A stretch of DNA of 64,000 bases, taken from positions 5,268,603-5,332,602 of the forward strand of contig NZ_CP059735.1 of NCBI RefSeq assembly GCF_000948975.2, in the 5' to 3' direction. The position numbers and the translations under genes were made by a program. Under the pieces are notes generated by a model. The model saw only the letters and a program-made list of their open reading frames with translations, had not been told where the DNA came from and searched no databases. Below are positions 1 through 9,541 of this stretch, piece after piece (the first letter of the stretch is position 1; every line of letters begins with the position of its first letter). Source of the stretch: Thalassomonas actiniarum (lineage in GTDB: Bacteria > Pseudomonadota > Gammaproteobacteria > Enterobacterales > Alteromonadaceae).

Positions 1-68
1 GTGAAGTCTGCGATCTCATCATGTTAAGCCAGGGCACTCTTGCCGGGGCAAAAGGTGCCAGTGTATGA
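1..68 (+). CDS. kdsC: KdsC C-terminal end (partial)
   Basis: Only the last 21 codons are present, in frame 3, ending in TGA at 66-68. The tail reads EVCDLIMLSQGTLAGAKG, which matches the C-terminus of 3-deoxy-D-manno-octulosonate 8-phosphate phosphatase (KdsC in E. coli ends in a similar VCDLLLLAQGKL segment). KdsC removes the phosphate from KDO-8-P in the cytoplasm during LPS inner-core synthesis. The stop overlaps the lptC start in an ATGA arrangement, which fits the usual kdsD-kdsC-lptC-lptA-lptB operon. The catalytic region lies outside the window, so the call rests on the tail and the context. Confidence 0.8.
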   Translation, partial: EVCDLIMLSQGTLAGAKGASV

Positions 69-631
69 GCCGATTATCGGTTTTAGCGCTGATCTTTTTT
101 TTATCAAGCGTCTTGCTCTATGGCGTAGCCGAATGGCGCTCGTCCCTGGTGGAACAAACCGATGCCATCGACAGCGAGTTGATCCCGGATTTTATCGCCG
201 AAGCACTGAAAAGCGATATTTACGATATCTCCGGCAAGCTCTCCCATAAAATCGATGCCCAGCGCATGGAGCATTATGCCAGCCTGGAGTTCACCCATTT
301 CGAATTCCCCAACTATACCTTATACCCGAAAAATGAATCCTCGCCCTGGAAAGTCAGTGCAAATGAAGCAACTTTATATAATAACAATAGGGTTATTCTG
401 GAAAATCGGGTACGCTTGTTAGCAACAGCACCAGAAAGTCTGGTAAAAGAGATTCATTGCAAATACTTAGAATTAGATTTGAATACCAACATCATCAGCT
501 CAGAGCAAACGGTAGTGATCAAAGGAAAAGATTTCACTATGCACGGCTCCGGGCTGATAATAGACCTAAACACTAAACAGATGACACTTACTGAACATGT
601 CCAGACCATTTATGAAAAATCTAGCCGCTAG
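65..631 (+). CDS. lptC: LPS export system protein LptC
   Basis: 188 residues, the usual LptC length. One N-terminal membrane anchor (about residues 4-22, rich in L, F, V) is followed by a periplasmic beta-jellyroll region. The segment around residues 60-110 (ASLEFTHFEFPNYTLYP, then SPWKVSANEATLY) fits the LptC/YrbK family. LptC sits in the inner membrane with LptB2FG and passes LPS to LptA. The start overlaps the kdsC stop by 4 bases and the 3' end overlaps the lptA start region, so translation is probably coupled along the operon. Confidence 0.93.
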   Translation: MSRLSVLALIFFLSSVLLYGVAEWRSSLVEQTDAIDSELIPDFIAEALKSDIYDISGKLSHKIDAQRMEHYASLEFTHFEFPNYTLYPKNESSPWKVSANEATLYNNNRVILENRVRLLATAPESLVKEIHCKYLELDLNTNIISSEQTVVIKGKDFTMHGSGLIIDLNTKQMTLTEHVQTIYEKSSR

Positions 632-1118
632 TTTGCTGCTGATCACCTCGGTAATCGCCGTGCCGGGCGTTAACGCCGCCAAGGCGGATTTTGAGCAGAG
701 AATAAAAATAGACTCTGACCGCCAGGCCGCCGATTTAAAAAACAAAATCGCCAGCTACCTCGATAATGTCAGAATTACCCAGGGCTCTTTGGTGATCAAT
801 GCCGATATCGTCCAGGTATTCGGCGAAAAAGACAGCGACGTGAAAACCTATCTGGCCAAAGGCAACCCGGCCACCTTCGAGCAGTTGCTCGATGACGGCA
901 ACATGATCAATTTGCAGGCGGACGAAATCAAATATGAGCCGGGCAAGAATATGATCACTATCTCCGGCCATGCCCTGTTGCGCCAACAGGACAGCCAGGT
1001 CAGCGGCAGCAGGATCACCTACAATACCCTGACCGAACAGCTCAGCGCAGAAAGCGATAAAAATGAACGTGTTACCACGATATTAGAACCCGAAAGCAAA
1101 GATAAAGACAAAAATTAA
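612..1118 (+). CDS. lptA: LPS transport periplasmic protein LptA
   Basis: Periplasmic bridge protein that carries LPS between LptC and LptD. I chose the ATG at 612 rather than the upstream start at 597 because it places a clean signal peptide at the N-terminus (MKNLAASLLLITSVIAVPG, cleavage near VNA/AKA). The mature part holds the OstA/LptA repeat features (SLVINADIVQVFGEK, NPATFEQLLDDGNMINLQAD, EPGKNMITISGHALLRQ). It overlaps the lptC stop by 20 bases and is followed 3 bases later by lptB. The C-terminus is charged and Lys/Asp-rich, as in other LptA proteins. Confidence 0.94.
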   Translation: MKNLAASLLLITSVIAVPGVNAAKADFEQRIKIDSDRQAADLKNKIASYLDNVRITQGSLVINADIVQVFGEKDSDVKTYLAKGNPATFEQLLDDGNMINLQADEIKYEPGKNMITISGHALLRQQDSQVSGSRITYNTLTEQLSAESDKNERVTTILEPESKDKDKN

Positions 1119-1121
1119 TCT

Positions 1122-1853
1122 ATGAGCAAAGCAACCTTAGCCGCACAAGGGCTGGCAAAAGCCTATAAAGGCCGTAAAGTGGTAAAAAATGTCAGCCTGC
1201 AGGTCTCTTCCGGGCAAATCGTCGGCTTACTGGGCCCCAACGGCGCAGGCAAAACCACGTCTTTTTATATGATCGTCGGTTTAGTGGCTAACGACAGCGG
1301 CAATATCACCCTGGATGACGAAGATCTGACGTTAGCGCCTATGCATGAACGGGCACGCAAAGGCATAGGTTATTTACCACAGGAAGCTTCTATTTTCAGG
1401 AAATTAACCGTTTATGACAATATCATGGCGATACTGCAAACCCAGAAACAGCTCAGCGGAGTCGAGCGGGAGCAGAAACTGGAACATTTGCTGGAAGAAT
1501 TTAATATCGGCCATATCAAGGATAATACCGGTATGAGCCTGTCCGGCGGCGAACGTCGCCGGGTAGAAATAGCCAGAGCACTGGCGGCGGATCCAAAGTT
1601 TATTTTGCTTGATGAACCCTTCGCCGGAGTTGACCCTATTTCTGTAGGTGATATAAAGAAGATAATAATACATTTAAAACAGCGCGGCATTGGCATATTA
1701 ATTACCGATCACAACGTCAGGGAAACCCTGGATGTATGTGAACATGCTTATATCGTCAGCCACGGAGAATTAATCGCACAAGGCAATGCAGATCAAATAC
1801 TTGCAAATCAGCAGGTAAGAGATGTATACCTAGGAGAGCAATTCACGCTATAG
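1122..1853 (+). CDS. lptB: LPS export ABC transporter ATP-binding protein LptB
   Basis: 243 residues, typical of LptB, the cytoplasmic ATPase that drives LPS extraction by LptFG. Visible motifs are Walker [10 protein letters not shown] (about residues 38-46), the Q-loop region [13 protein letters not shown], the ABC signature [15 protein letters not shown], Walker [14 protein letters not shown] and the H-loop [10 protein letters not shown]. All key ATPase residues are intact. It lies 3 bases after lptA and about 180 bases before rpoN, the order known from many gammaproteobacteria. Confidence 0.97.
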   Translation: MSKATLAAQGLAKAYKGRKVVKNVSLQVSSGQIVGLLGPNGAGKTTSFYMIVGLVANDSGNITLDDEDLTLAPMHERARKGIGYLPQEASIFRKLTVYDNIMAILQTQKQLSGVEREQKLEHLLEEFNIGHIKDNTGMSLSGGERRRVEIARALAADPKFILLDEPFAGVDPISVGDIKKIIIHLKQRGIGILITDHNVRETLDVCEHAYIVSHGELIAQGNADQILANQQVRDVYLGEQFTL

Positions 1854-2032
1854 TTAGGTATAAGTTATGCCGCTACATTGGCAATGCCGCTAATGAGTTA
1901 ACAGACTATTTGGTTAGACGTGGATTTTTGGTTAAATATTATTGGGTTAGTGCCTCTTTGATCAGAGACTTTTTCCTTGTAGACCAATAAAACAAACGTT
2001 TAATTAAAACAACAGGAAGATAAAAGACGTAG

Positions 2033-3553
2033 ATGCGCCCTACACTTCAGCTCCGAATCGGACAACAATTAACCATGACGCCTCAGTTGCAGCAGGCGAT
2101 TAAGCTATTGCAACTGTCAACCCTAGATCTTCAGCAGGAAATTCAGGAAGCACTTGAAAGCAATCCCCTGCTTGAAGTGGAAGAAACCCCGGTAGCAGAA
2201 AAAGAGACCTCATCCAATGATCTCGAAGAAGCCTATTCTGCCACGACCCAGAGCGAATCAAGCGCAAACGCAGAGCAAACGCCAAGTGATGGCAGTGAAG
2301 AAGCTGCCCCGACCATAGATGAAATCAGCACCACAGAAGCGCTGGAAAAATCAGATATTCCCGATGAACTGAACATGGATACCACCTGGGAAGAAAGCTT
2401 CAGCGCCGGTATTTCCGGCCCCGCCAGCAGCGCGCCGTCGGAAGACTTTACCTACCAGGGGGAAACCACAGACTCGATTCAGGATCATTTACGCTGGCAG
2501 ATGGATTTAACGCCGTTTTCCCCCACGGATGAAGCCATTGCCACCGCCATCATAGATGCCATAGACGACAGTGGCTACCTTACCGTCAGCAGCGAAGATG
2601 TGCTGGAAAGCGTCGGTGGTGAAGATGTTGAATTAGACGAAGTCGAAGCGGTATTAAAACGTATTAATATGTTTGACCCTATCGGGGTCGGCGCCCGCTC
2701 GATCTCGGAATGCCTGCTGATTCAGTTAAACCAGTTCGATAAAACGACCCCCTGGCTGGAAGAGAGTAAGCTGGTGGTGCGCGATTATATCGATTTACTG
2801 GGTAACCGGGATTATCGCCAGATCATGCGTAAAACCCGGTTAAAAGAAGATCAGTTAAGGGAAGTTATCCGCTTAATTCAGTCACTGAATCCACGCCCCG
2901 GCGATGCCATCATCCAGGGGGATGACCAATATGTGATCCCGGATGTCTCGGTGGAGAAGAAAAATGGCCGCTGGGTAGTGGAGCTCAATCCCGATACCGC
3001 GCCTAAGCTGTCCATTAACCAGCAATACGCGGCTTTGTCCCGTACCATGAAGTCTTCCAATGATAACCAGTTTATCCGCTCAAACCTGCAGGAAGCCAAG
3101 TGGTTTATCAAAAGTCTGGAAAGCCGCAACGATACCTTGCTTAAGGTGTCCAACTGTATCGTACAAAGGCAGCAGGGCTTTTTTGAATATGGACCGGAAG
3201 CCATGCGTCCCATGGTGTTAAATGATATTGCCGAAGCGGTGGAAATGCATGAATCGACCATTTCCCGGGTCACCACGCAAAAATACATGCATACCCCGAG
3301 AGGGATTTTTGAACTGAAATTTTTCTTTTCCAGCCATGTAAGCACAGAAAACGGAGGTGAATGTTCATCAACCGCCATCAGGGCACTGATTAAAAAAATC
3401 GTCTCAGCTGAAGTTCCCTCTAAGCCTTTGAGTGACAGCAAAATAGCCGAATTACTGGCTGAACAAGGCATTAATGTCGCCCGGCGCACCATAGCCAAAT
3501 ACCGTGAATCTTTGTCTATTCCGCCGTCGAATCAACGTAAAAGTTTACTTTAA
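2033..3553 (+). CDS. rpoN: RNA polymerase sigma-54 factor RpoN
   Basis: 506 residues. Region I is glutamine/leucine-rich (first 50 residues, with [20 protein letters not shown]). An acidic, low-complexity region II follows (about 55-135), then the core-binding domain and DNA-binding domain. The RpoN box is near the C-terminus as [10 protein letters not shown] (residues 483-492), with Ile where the consensus has Val. RpoN directs RNA polymerase to -24/-12 promoters and needs AAA+ activators. It stands in the conserved lptB-rpoN-hpf-ptsN-rapZ-npr order, which links LPS export with nitrogen-PTS control. Confidence 0.97.
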   Translation: MRPTLQLRIGQQLTMTPQLQQAIKLLQLSTLDLQQEIQEALESNPLLEVEETPVAEKETSSNDLEEAYSATTQSESSANAEQTPSDGSEEAAPTIDEISTTEALEKSDIPDELNMDTTWEESFSAGISGPASSAPSEDFTYQGETTDSIQDHLRWQMDLTPFSPTDEAIATAIIDAIDDSGYLTVSSEDVLESVGGEDVELDEVEAVLKRINMFDPIGVGARSISECLLIQLNQFDKTTPWLEESKLVVRDYIDLLGNRDYRQIMRKTRLKEDQLREVIRLIQSLNPRPGDAIIQGDDQYVIPDVSVEKKNGRWVVELNPDTAPKLSINQQYAALSRTMKSSNDNQFIRSNLQEAKWFIKSLESRNDTLLKVSNCIVQRQQGFFEYGPEAMRPMVLNDIAEAVEMHESTISRVTTQKYMHTPRGIFELKFFFSSHVSTENGGECSSTAIRALIKKIVSAEVPSKPLSDSKIAELLAEQGINVARRTIAKYRESLSIPPSNQRKSLL

Positions 3554-3578
3554 TTAACCATCTATAAGGATAAAGCTT

Positions 3579-3866
3579 ATGCAAATTAATCTTTCAGGCC
3601 ACCATGTAGAAGTTACCACCTCATTACGTGATTATGTTAATACTAAGTTTGCAAAGCTGGAACGACATTTTGACAACATCAACAACGTCTATGTCGTTTT
3701 AACCGTTGAAAAATTAAATCAGACAGCGGAGGCCACCATTCATCTCAACGGCGGCGAAGTCCATGCCTCTTCCCAGCACGATGATATGTATGCCGCTATC
3801 GATAACCTGGTTGATAAACTCGATCGCCAAGTCTTAAAACACAAAGGTAAAATGACCCATCACTAA
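3579..3866 (+). CDS. hpf: ribosome hibernation promoting factor HPF (short form)
   Basis: 95 residues, the short HPF/YhbH type. The family pattern is clear: MQINLSGHHVEVTTSLRDYV at the start, then KFAKLERHFDNI and the HASSQHDDMYAAIDNLVDKL region near the C-terminus. HPF binds the 30S decoding site and promotes 100S ribosome dimers in stationary phase. It lies 25 bases after rpoN with a GGA-type ribosome site (ataaggataaag) upstream, and 5 bases before ptsN. Confidence 0.95.
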   Translation: MQINLSGHHVEVTTSLRDYVNTKFAKLERHFDNINNVYVVLTVEKLNQTAEATIHLNGGEVHASSQHDDMYAAIDNLVDKLDRQVLKHKGKMTHH

Positions 3867-3871
3867 GCATT

Positions 3872-4324
3872 ATGAAGTTGCAAAATATCCTTACCCTGGA
3901 CTGCACGGTATGTGCAGTCCCCGCTGGCAGTAAAAAGCGCATTTTAGAAAAAATCTCTGCGGTTGCGGCCGTTAAGATGACGGATTTCAGTCAATTTGAA
4001 TTACTGGAAAGCCTGATGAACAGGGAAAAAATGGGCAGTACCGGCATAGGCAACGGTATCGCCATACCCCATGGCCGCCTGGTCAATGCCAAACATCCGG
4101 TCGCGGTGTTGTTGACCACGCAAGAACCCATCCCTTTTGATGCCATAGACAACCGACCGGTTGATATTTTTGTTGCCTTATTTGTCCCGGAAGATTGCTG
4201 TAAAGATCATTTAAGCACCTTGCAAAGTATCGCTAAACTGTTCAGTAATAAGCAAACCACCAAACAAGTAAGGAAATGCCTGAATGATCAGGAACTTTTT
4301 CAACTTGTCAGCCAAATGGACTAA
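3872..4324 (+). CDS. ptsN: nitrogen PTS enzyme IIA-Ntr
   Basis: 150 residues of the fructose/mannitol-type IIA fold. The phosphorylated histidine is in GIAIPHGRL (His67). The flanking MNREKMGSTGIGNG and DNRPVDIFVALFVPE segments are family hallmarks. IIA-Ntr receives phosphate from Npr (gene at 5377) and acts as a regulator, of potassium uptake and envelope stress in E. coli, rather than as a sugar transporter. It lies 5 bases after hpf. A 107-base gap separates it from rapZ. Confidence 0.95.
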   Translation: MKLQNILTLDCTVCAVPAGSKKRILEKISAVAAVKMTDFSQFELLESLMNREKMGSTGIGNGIAIPHGRLVNAKHPVAVLLTTQEPIPFDAIDNRPVDIFVALFVPEDCCKDHLSTLQSIAKLFSNKQTTKQVRKCLNDQELFQLVSQMD

Positions 4325-4372
4325 TCCATGAACGTCATTATCGCCAGTACTCGTGCCTGCTTAGCCTCAGGC

Positions 4373-4390
4373 AACAAGCTTGCGCTTGTT
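4373..4390. other. short hairpin in the ptsN-rapZ gap
   Basis: A perfect 7-bp stem (AACAAGC / GCTTGTT) around a TTGC loop sits in the only sizeable gap of the rpoN operon. There is no U-run after it, so it does not look like a strong terminator. It may be an RNA-processing or stability element. Confidence 0.3.
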
Positions 4391-4431
4391 TGGCAACCGT
4401 GCCACCAATCACTAAATAAGAATATACCAAG

Positions 4432-5286
4432 ATGAAACTGATTATCGTCAGTGGCCGTAGCGGTTCGGGAAAAACCGTCGCCCTGCGGGTACTGGAAGAT
4501 TTAGGCTATTATTGCGTTGATAATATCCCGGTTAACCTGTTGCCGGCCTTAACCCATACCGTGATTAACGACTACGAGAATGTCGCCGTCAGCCTGGATG
4601 TCCGCAACCTGCCGGACGAACCCGGCGATATCGCGGAAATGATCGATTACCTGCCAAAATCGGTGGAGCTGAATTTCCTTTATCTCGATGCCAATGACGC
4701 CGATTTGATCAAACGTTTTAGCGAAACCCGGCGTTTGCACCCGCTGATCCGCCGCAATATTCCGCTGGATCAGGCCCTGTCGCTGGAGAAAAAATTACTG
4801 GAGCCGGTATCGAGCCGGGCCGATTTATTTATCGACACCAGCCAGCTTTCCCCCCATCAGCTGTCAGACTTGGTCAGGGAGCGTATTTTAGGCAAGAAAT
4901 CCGGCTCTATGGTGCTGGTGTTTGAATCCTTTGGTTTCAAGCACGGCATACCGCCCGATGCCGATTATGTTTTTGATGCCAGGTTTTTACCCAACCCGTT
5001 CTGGGAGAAAGATCTCAAAGGTTTTACCGGTTTGGAGCAGCCGGTAAAAGACTTTCTCAGCAGCCAGCCGCTGGTGACAAAATTTATCTGGCAAATCAAC
5101 AGTTTTATGCTGACCTGGCTGCCTCACTTGGAGCGCAATAACCGCAGCTATGTCACCATTGCCATCGGCTGTACCGGCGGCAAGCATAGATCGGTATACA
5201 TTGCCGAGCTATTGGCGAATAACTTTCGCAAAGAGCGGGATGATGTGCAGTCCCACCACAGGGATATCGGCATCACAGCAAGCTAA
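4432..5286 (+). CDS. rapZ: RNase adapter protein RapZ
   Basis: 284 residues, standard RapZ/YvcJ length. The N-terminal P-loop is GRSGSGKT (residues 8-15). The Walker B-like region and the C-terminal conserved block TIAIGCTGGKHRSVYIAELL are present. In E. coli RapZ senses glucosamine-6-phosphate and presents the sRNA GlmZ to RNase E. Its place between ptsN and npr is conserved. The C-terminus has a short extension, SHHRDIGITAS. Confidence 0.95.
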   Translation: MKLIIVSGRSGSGKTVALRVLEDLGYYCVDNIPVNLLPALTHTVINDYENVAVSLDVRNLPDEPGDIAEMIDYLPKSVELNFLYLDANDADLIKRFSETRRLHPLIRRNIPLDQALSLEKKLLEPVSSRADLFIDTSQLSPHQLSDLVRERILGKKSGSMVLVFESFGFKHGIPPDADYVFDARFLPNPFWEKDLKGFTGLEQPVKDFLSSQPLVTKFIWQINSFMLTWLPHLERNNRSYVTIAIGCTGGKHRSVYIAELLANNFRKERDDVQSHHRDIGITAS

Positions 5287-5376
5287 CGTTTGATGTCGCT
5301 ATGTAAAAAAGGGTGATCTCTGCTCACCCGCCTGCAACAAAGAGACACCTGCGCAAGCACTAGCCAGGAGACTAAA

Positions 5377-5652
5377 ATGACGGTATTAGAAAAGAAAGTC
5401 ACCATCACCAATAAACTCGGCTTACATGCCAGGGCTGCCAGTAAACTGGCACAGTTGTGCAGTGAGTTTGACGCCGAAGTTACTTTAGAGCTTGAAGATA
5501 ACCAGGCAGATGCCAGCAGCATTATGGCGCTGATGTTGCTTGCCGGCGGCCAGGGAAAAGAAGTCACGGTAAAAACCCGGGGCAGCCAGGCCAAAGAGGC
5601 GCTGCAGAGTATTTGCCAACTGATCACGGATAAATTCGACGAATCCGAGTAA
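5377..5652 (+). CDS. ptsO: nitrogen PTS phosphocarrier NPr
   Basis: 91 residues of the HPr fold. The active histidine lies in NKLGLHARAASKLAQL (His17). The conserved serine region is ADASSIMALMLLAG, as in NPr/HPr proteins. NPr passes phosphate from EI-Ntr (PtsP) to IIA-Ntr (PtsN), whose gene is four genes upstream in the same run. A Shine-Dalgarno (caggag) precedes the ATG. Confidence 0.94.
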   Translation: MTVLEKKVTITNKLGLHARAASKLAQLCSEFDAEVTLELEDNQADASSIMALMLLAGGQGKEVTVKTRGSQAKEALQSICQLITDKFDESE

Positions 5653-5824
5653 CTCTGCTCGGACGACTTAAGATAAACCGATAAAAAAGCTGAAAAAAAA
5701 ACGCGATTACGATAAACTTCATACCAATAGCAAAACTGAAGCTTTTCCAGAGCCCTTCATTTGTATGCTATTTTTCATCTAATAATTTTTCAGATTCGTT
5801 CCATAAACGGCACAGGGTTGATAT

Positions 5825-7183
5825 ATGCCGGAAATTTCAGAGCAAGAATTTAACCAGCAACGGCTACAAGAAGTCAATGAGGCCCTTGGCAGTGGTATGT
5901 TCGTCTATGTGCGTAAATTACTGCACAACCTGCCTCCCTATGATTTAGCGCTGATTTTAGAGTCTTCCACCGCCAAAAGCCGCCCGGTATTATGGCAGCT
6001 GATCGAACCCGACAATCAGGGGGAAGTCCTTGAAGAACTGAGTGAGGAAGTACGTAAGGGCATACTCAAAAGCATGCGCCCGGAAAAAGTCGCCGCCGTT
6101 GCCGAAGGTATGGATGTCGATGATCTGGCAGAAGTTTTACGCACCCTGCCCGACAGCGTTTACCGGGAAGTACTCAACTCGATGGACTCCCAGGACAGGG
6201 CCAGGGTAGAAACCGCGTTATCTTTTGACGAAGATACCGCCGGCGGTATTATGAATACCGATACCATCACCTTACGCCCCGATGTCACCGTTGATGTGAT
6301 CTTACGTTACCTGCGTTTAAAAGGCACCTTGCCGGAAGCCACCGATTCCTTTTATGTCGTCGATCGCCATGACAGGTTTATCGGCGCCGTTTCCCTCTCG
6401 GCCCTGGTCACCGCCAAAACCGAAACTGTGGTTTCTAACCTGATCGACGCCGAAATAGAAGCTGTTCCCGCCGATATGCCGGAAACCGATGTTGCCCAGC
6501 TGTTCGAGCGCCACGACTGGTTATCGGCCCCTGTGGTGGATGAAAACGGCCGCCTGCTCGGCCGGATCACCATAGACGATGTGATTGATATTATCCGTGA
6601 AGATGCCGAGCACTCTATGATGAGTATGGCGGGTTTGGACGATGAAGCCGATACCTTTGCCCCGGTCATTAAAAGTACCAGCCAGCGCTCTATCTGGCTC
6701 GGGGTAAACTTAATCACCGCCCTTTTTGCCGTCGCCGTCAGCAGCCAGTTTGAAGAGCTATTGAGCATCTTGCCTATCCTGGCGATACTCAACTCCCTGG
6801 TCCCCAGTATGGGAGGGGTCGCGGGCAACCAAACCCTGACCCTGGTGATCCGCGGTATTGCCCTGGGACATGTCGGTGACAGCAACGCCCGCTCATTATT
6901 GTACAAGGAACTGGCGGTCGGCTTTTTAAACGGAGTTATTTGGGCCTTTCTTATCGCCAGCTTTGTTGCCCTGTGGAAACAGGATTTAATGCTCGGCGGC
7001 GTGATTGCCTTTGCCATGTTGATGAATTTAACCGTGGCCGGTATCGCCGGGGTGGTGATCCCGCTGCTGTTGAAAAAGCTTTCCATAGATCCGGCACTGG
7101 CGGGCAGCGTGATCCTGACCACAATCACAGATGTCGTTGGTATTTTTGCCTTCCTGGGCACCGCGACCTTATTGTTGCAATAA
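5825..7183 (+). CDS. mgtE: magnesium transporter MgtE
   Basis: 452 residues with the MgtE layout: a cytosolic N domain of alpha-helical repeats (about 25-130, with LLHNLPPYDLALILESS), two CBS domains (about 140-255), a plug helix, and five transmembrane helices from about 285 on. The pore-region signature SMGGVAGNQTLTLVIRGIAL is intact. MgtE is a Mg2+-gated magnesium channel of the inner membrane. It is followed by a strong terminator at 7251 shared with the convergent pmbA. Confidence 0.95.
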   Translation: MPEISEQEFNQQRLQEVNEALGSGMFVYVRKLLHNLPPYDLALILESSTAKSRPVLWQLIEPDNQGEVLEELSEEVRKGILKSMRPEKVAAVAEGMDVDDLAEVLRTLPDSVYREVLNSMDSQDRARVETALSFDEDTAGGIMNTDTITLRPDVTVDVILRYLRLKGTLPEATDSFYVVDRHDRFIGAVSLSALVTAKTETVVSNLIDAEIEAVPADMPETDVAQLFERHDWLSAPVVDENGRLLGRITIDDVIDIIREDAEHSMMSMAGLDDEADTFAPVIKSTSQRSIWLGVNLITALFAVAVSSQFEELLSILPILAILNSLVPSMGGVAGNQTLTLVIRGIALGHVGDSNARSLLYKELAVGFLNGVIWAFLIASFVALWKQDLMLGGVIAFAMLMNLTVAGIAGVVIPLLLKKLSIDPALAGSVILTTITDVVGIFAFLGTATLLLQ

Positions 7184-7249
7184 AACGTGCTCAGAGCCGT
7201 GTTTCCGGCCCTGTCCCAGCTCCGGCATCCGTTCACTCATGTAAATAAA

Positions 7250-7282
7250 AAAGCCCTGAAGCGCATGCTTCAGGGCTTTTGC
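7250..7282. terminator. bidirectional terminator between mgtE and pmbA
   Basis: A 12-13-bp GC-rich stem (AAGCCCTGAAGC / GCTTCAGGGCTT) with a GCAT loop, preceded by an A-run and followed by TTTT. It lies between the convergent mgtE and pmbA genes and can serve both. Confidence 0.9.
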
Positions 7283-7314
7283 TGTTTAAGCTCGCTCAAA
7301 GGCCAGCTTTACGG

Positions 7315-8658
7315 TTAATTACCGGCAACCTGCATTTCATCAATCAATAATGAACCTGTGCGTATGCTGCCTTTCATATCGGTATCACTGCCGACCGCCA
7401 CCAGGCCTTTAAACATATCTTTTAAATTACCGGCTATGGTGATTTCCGATACCGGGTAGGCTATTTTGCCGTTTTCTACCCAGAAGCCGGCAGCGCCGCG
7501 GGAATAATCACCGTTGACCACGTTCACCCCCTGCCCCATCAATTCGGTCACCAGCAAACCTGTGCCCAACTGTTTCAGCATAGCATCGAAATCGCCGCCG
7601 TTAGCCGTGACCAGCCAGTTATGGATGCCGCCGGCATGGCCTGTGGTACTTAAACCTAATTTCCTGGCGGAATAACTGGTCAACAGGTAACTTTGCAGCT
7701 GACCGTTAACTATGATATCCCTGTCTGTGGTTTTCACCCCTTCGCTGTCGAAAGGGCTGCTCGCCAGAGCCTTGGCCAGATGCGGACGCTCATGGATAGA
7801 TAAAAATTCAGGAAATATTTCCTGCCCTAAGGCATCAACCAAAAATGAAGATTTTCGGTATAAATTACCGCCGCTGTTGGCAGCAATAAAGTGGCCAAAA
7901 ATGGTATTGGCAATATCCGCCCGGAACATGACCGGCACTTTAGCCGTTGACAGCTTATGGCTGTTCAGCCGTGACAAGACTTCTTCTGAGGCCTGTTCGC
8001 CTATGGTTTTACCGTCAACCAGGCCTGCAAAGTCACGGTTGACGGTATAGGCATAATCCCGCTGCATATCATCGCCGTCACTGGCGATCATCACGCAACT
8101 GAGGCTATGGCGGCTACTGGGATACCCCACCAGCTGGCCGTGACTGTTACCATAGACCTTAAAGCCTTCAAAACTTGCCAAGGTCGCGCCGTCAGAGTTG
8201 GTAATGCGCTTATCAAAGCCGAGGCCGGCATCTTCACATTCTTTGGCGATGGCAATCGCCTGATCTGTGCTCATCTCATGGGGATGATATAAGTCCAGAT
8301 CAAGAGGGTCCATCGCCAGCAGCTCTTTATCCGCCAGACCGGCACAATCATCTACCGAAGTATATTTAGCAATATCCACCGCCGCCTGAACCGATTTCGC
8401 CAGGGCAGCTTCGGATAAATCTGCGGTTGAAGCACTGCCTTTACGTCCGTCCTGATAAACCGTGATCCCCAGAGCGCCGTCATTGGTAAACTCGACATTT
8501 TCAACATCGCCAAGGCGGGTACTGACACTTAATCCCTGCTGACGGCTCATGGCAACCTCGGCGCCGTCAGCCCCTAAAGACTTGGCGAGTTCGAGCACTT
8601 TAGCTACACGTGTTTTTACCTGATCTACTTGTTCAAGAAGACTGTTTGATTCGCTCAT
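7315..8658 (-). CDS. pmbA: metalloprotease PmbA (TldE)
   Basis: 447 residues of the TldD/PmbA family. The family signs include [37 protein letters not shown] and the C-terminal [15 protein letters not shown] block. PmbA pairs with TldD as a cytoplasmic zinc protease that matures microcin B17 and degrades CcdA in E. coli. The family also acts on unfolded modified peptides. The subunit itself lacks the zinc site, which is in TldD. It is divergent from darP, as in many gammaproteobacteria. Its closeness to the lanthipeptide genes is probably only this conserved pmbA-darP synteny. Confidence 0.94.
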   Translation of the reverse strand: MSESNSLLEQVDQVKTRVAKVLELAKSLGADGAEVAMSRQQGLSVSTRLGDVENVEFTNDGALGITVYQDGRKGSASTADLSEAALAKSVQAAVDIAKYTSVDDCAGLADKELLAMDPLDLDLYHPHEMSTDQAIAIAKECEDAGLGFDKRITNSDGATLASFEGFKVYGNSHGQLVGYPSSRHSLSCVMIASDGDDMQRDYAYTVNRDFAGLVDGKTIGEQASEEVLSRLNSHKLSTAKVPVMFRADIANTIFGHFIAANSGGNLYRKSSFLVDALGQEIFPEFLSIHERPHLAKALASSPFDSEGVKTTDRDIIVNGQLQSYLLTSYSARKLGLSTTGHAGGIHNWLVTANGGDFDAMLKQLGTGLLVTELMGQGVNVVNGDYSRGAAGFWVENGKIAYPVSEITIAGNLKDMFKGLVAVGSDTDMKGSIRTGSLLIDEMQVAGN

Positions 8659-8775
8659 GATGTTATTTTTTATCCTGCTGCCACGCTAACATACAGTGCA
8701 TTCCAAGATTAAGGTTTTTTGCCTTAACTGCTTTGTTGTATACTAGAGACATTATTTCTTTTGATAACAAACATT

Positions 8776-9294
8776 ATGCACCACTCTTCACACGATATCG
8801 ACGAATTAGATGAAGATCTGAAAAGTAAATCTGAAATAAAAAGAGAAATGCACCAGTTGCAGGAATTTGCCCTGCAATTGGTAAAGATGTCCAAGCATCA
8901 GCGCAGCCGCTTGCCGCTCACGGAGAGCTTACAGGAAGCCATGGTGCTTGCGGATAAAATTCAGAATAAACACGAAGCTTTAAGCCGTCATATCCGCTAT
9001 ATTGCCAAGGTATTGTCGGAAACCGACCTGGCCCCTATCCACCAGGCCATGGATGTGATGGCCAACAAACATCAGCAGGAAACCGCCAAATTTGTCCGCC
9101 TGGAACAGCTCAGGGATGAATTAATTGAACAAGGGGCAGATGCCATTGAAGCCCTGCTGGCAGAATACCCGGGGCTGGAACGGCAAAAATTACGCCAGCT
9201 GGTCCGCCATGCCGCCAAAGAAAAGGCCGCCGAGAAAACCGGCAAGCATTATAAAAACCTGTTCAGCTATTTAAAAGAAAACGCTCAAGGTTAA
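8776..9294 (+). CDS. darP: ribosome biogenesis factor DarP (YjgA)
   Basis: 172 residues from the ATG at 8776, preferred over the in-frame TTG at 8761. It matches the DUF615/YjgA family: SKSEIKREMHQLQEFALQLV near the start, then ALSRHIRYIAKVL, and AEYPGLERQKLRQLVRHAAKE near the end. DarP acts in late 50S subunit assembly. It is highly helical and charged. It is divergent from pmbA and ends at a terminator shared with the convergent lanthipeptide operon. Confidence 0.93.
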   Translation: MHHSSHDIDELDEDLKSKSEIKREMHQLQEFALQLVKMSKHQRSRLPLTESLQEAMVLADKIQNKHEALSRHIRYIAKVLSETDLAPIHQAMDVMANKHQQETAKFVRLEQLRDELIEQGADAIEALLAEYPGLERQKLRQLVRHAAKEKAAEKTGKHYKNLFSYLKENAQG

Positions 9295-9295
9295 T

Positions 9296-9335
9296 TAAAA
9301 AAGCAGAAGCCTGCTAAAGGCTTCTGCTTTTTCTC
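9296..9335. terminator. bidirectional terminator between darP and the lanthipeptide operon
   Basis: The stem AAAGCAGAAGCC / GGCTTCTGCTTT encloses a TGCTAAA loop, with A-run and T-run flanks. It ends both the rightward darP transcript and the leftward lan operon, setting the 3' boundary of the cluster just after the second precursor gene. Confidence 0.9.
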
Positions 9336-9348
9336 ATTCAGGTAAAAA

Positions 9349-9522
9349 TTACATCTCTACCTGACAATCTCCCCAGGCAACGGTATAGGTATGGGTGGTA
9401 ATATGCTCACAATCCTTCAAGGTCACAGCTCCACCATTAATGTCTTTAGTTTGCTCGTTCGGCAATTCATTTAAGTCTTTAGAAAGGTTAGCTAAATTTT
9501 TCTTTTTTAAAGTCAGTTTCAT
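9349..9522 (-). CDS. class I lanthipeptide precursor A2
   Basis: 57 residues, read by hand from ATG at 9522 to TAA at 9349. The leader (1-31) starts MKLTLKKKNLANLSKDLNEL and ends in INGG, a double-glycine cleavage motif. The 26-residue core begins AVTLKDC, contains only Thr as dehydratable residues (T34, T42, T43, T45, T47) and two Cys (C38, C53), and ends WGDCQVEM. T34-C38 has the spacing of a typical lanthionine A-ring. An AAGGA ribosome site lies 6 bases upstream. The leader is identical to that of A1 at 18 of 31 positions, but the core is unrelated. It is the last gene of lanC-lanB-A1-A2. Ring pattern and product activity cannot be read from the sequence. Confidence 0.85.
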   Translation of the reverse strand: MKLTLKKKNLANLSKDLNELPNEQTKDINGGAVTLKDCEHITTHTYTVAWGDCQVEM

Positions 9523-9541
9523 TTTTATTCCTTATTATCAA

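Noticed and set aside
2878-3498. 206-codon frame antisense to rpoN
   Set aside because: Shadow of a well-conserved rpoN gene.
6352-7236. 294-codon frame antisense to mgtE
   Set aside because: Shadow of mgtE; composition rich in Ser/Ile/Arg as expected from antisense reading.
7315-8658. PmbA as a dedicated lanthipeptide leader protease
   Set aside because: pmbA next to darP is ordinary conserved synteny, and it lies beyond a terminator on a separate transcript. A role in trans remains possible but is not supported by position.
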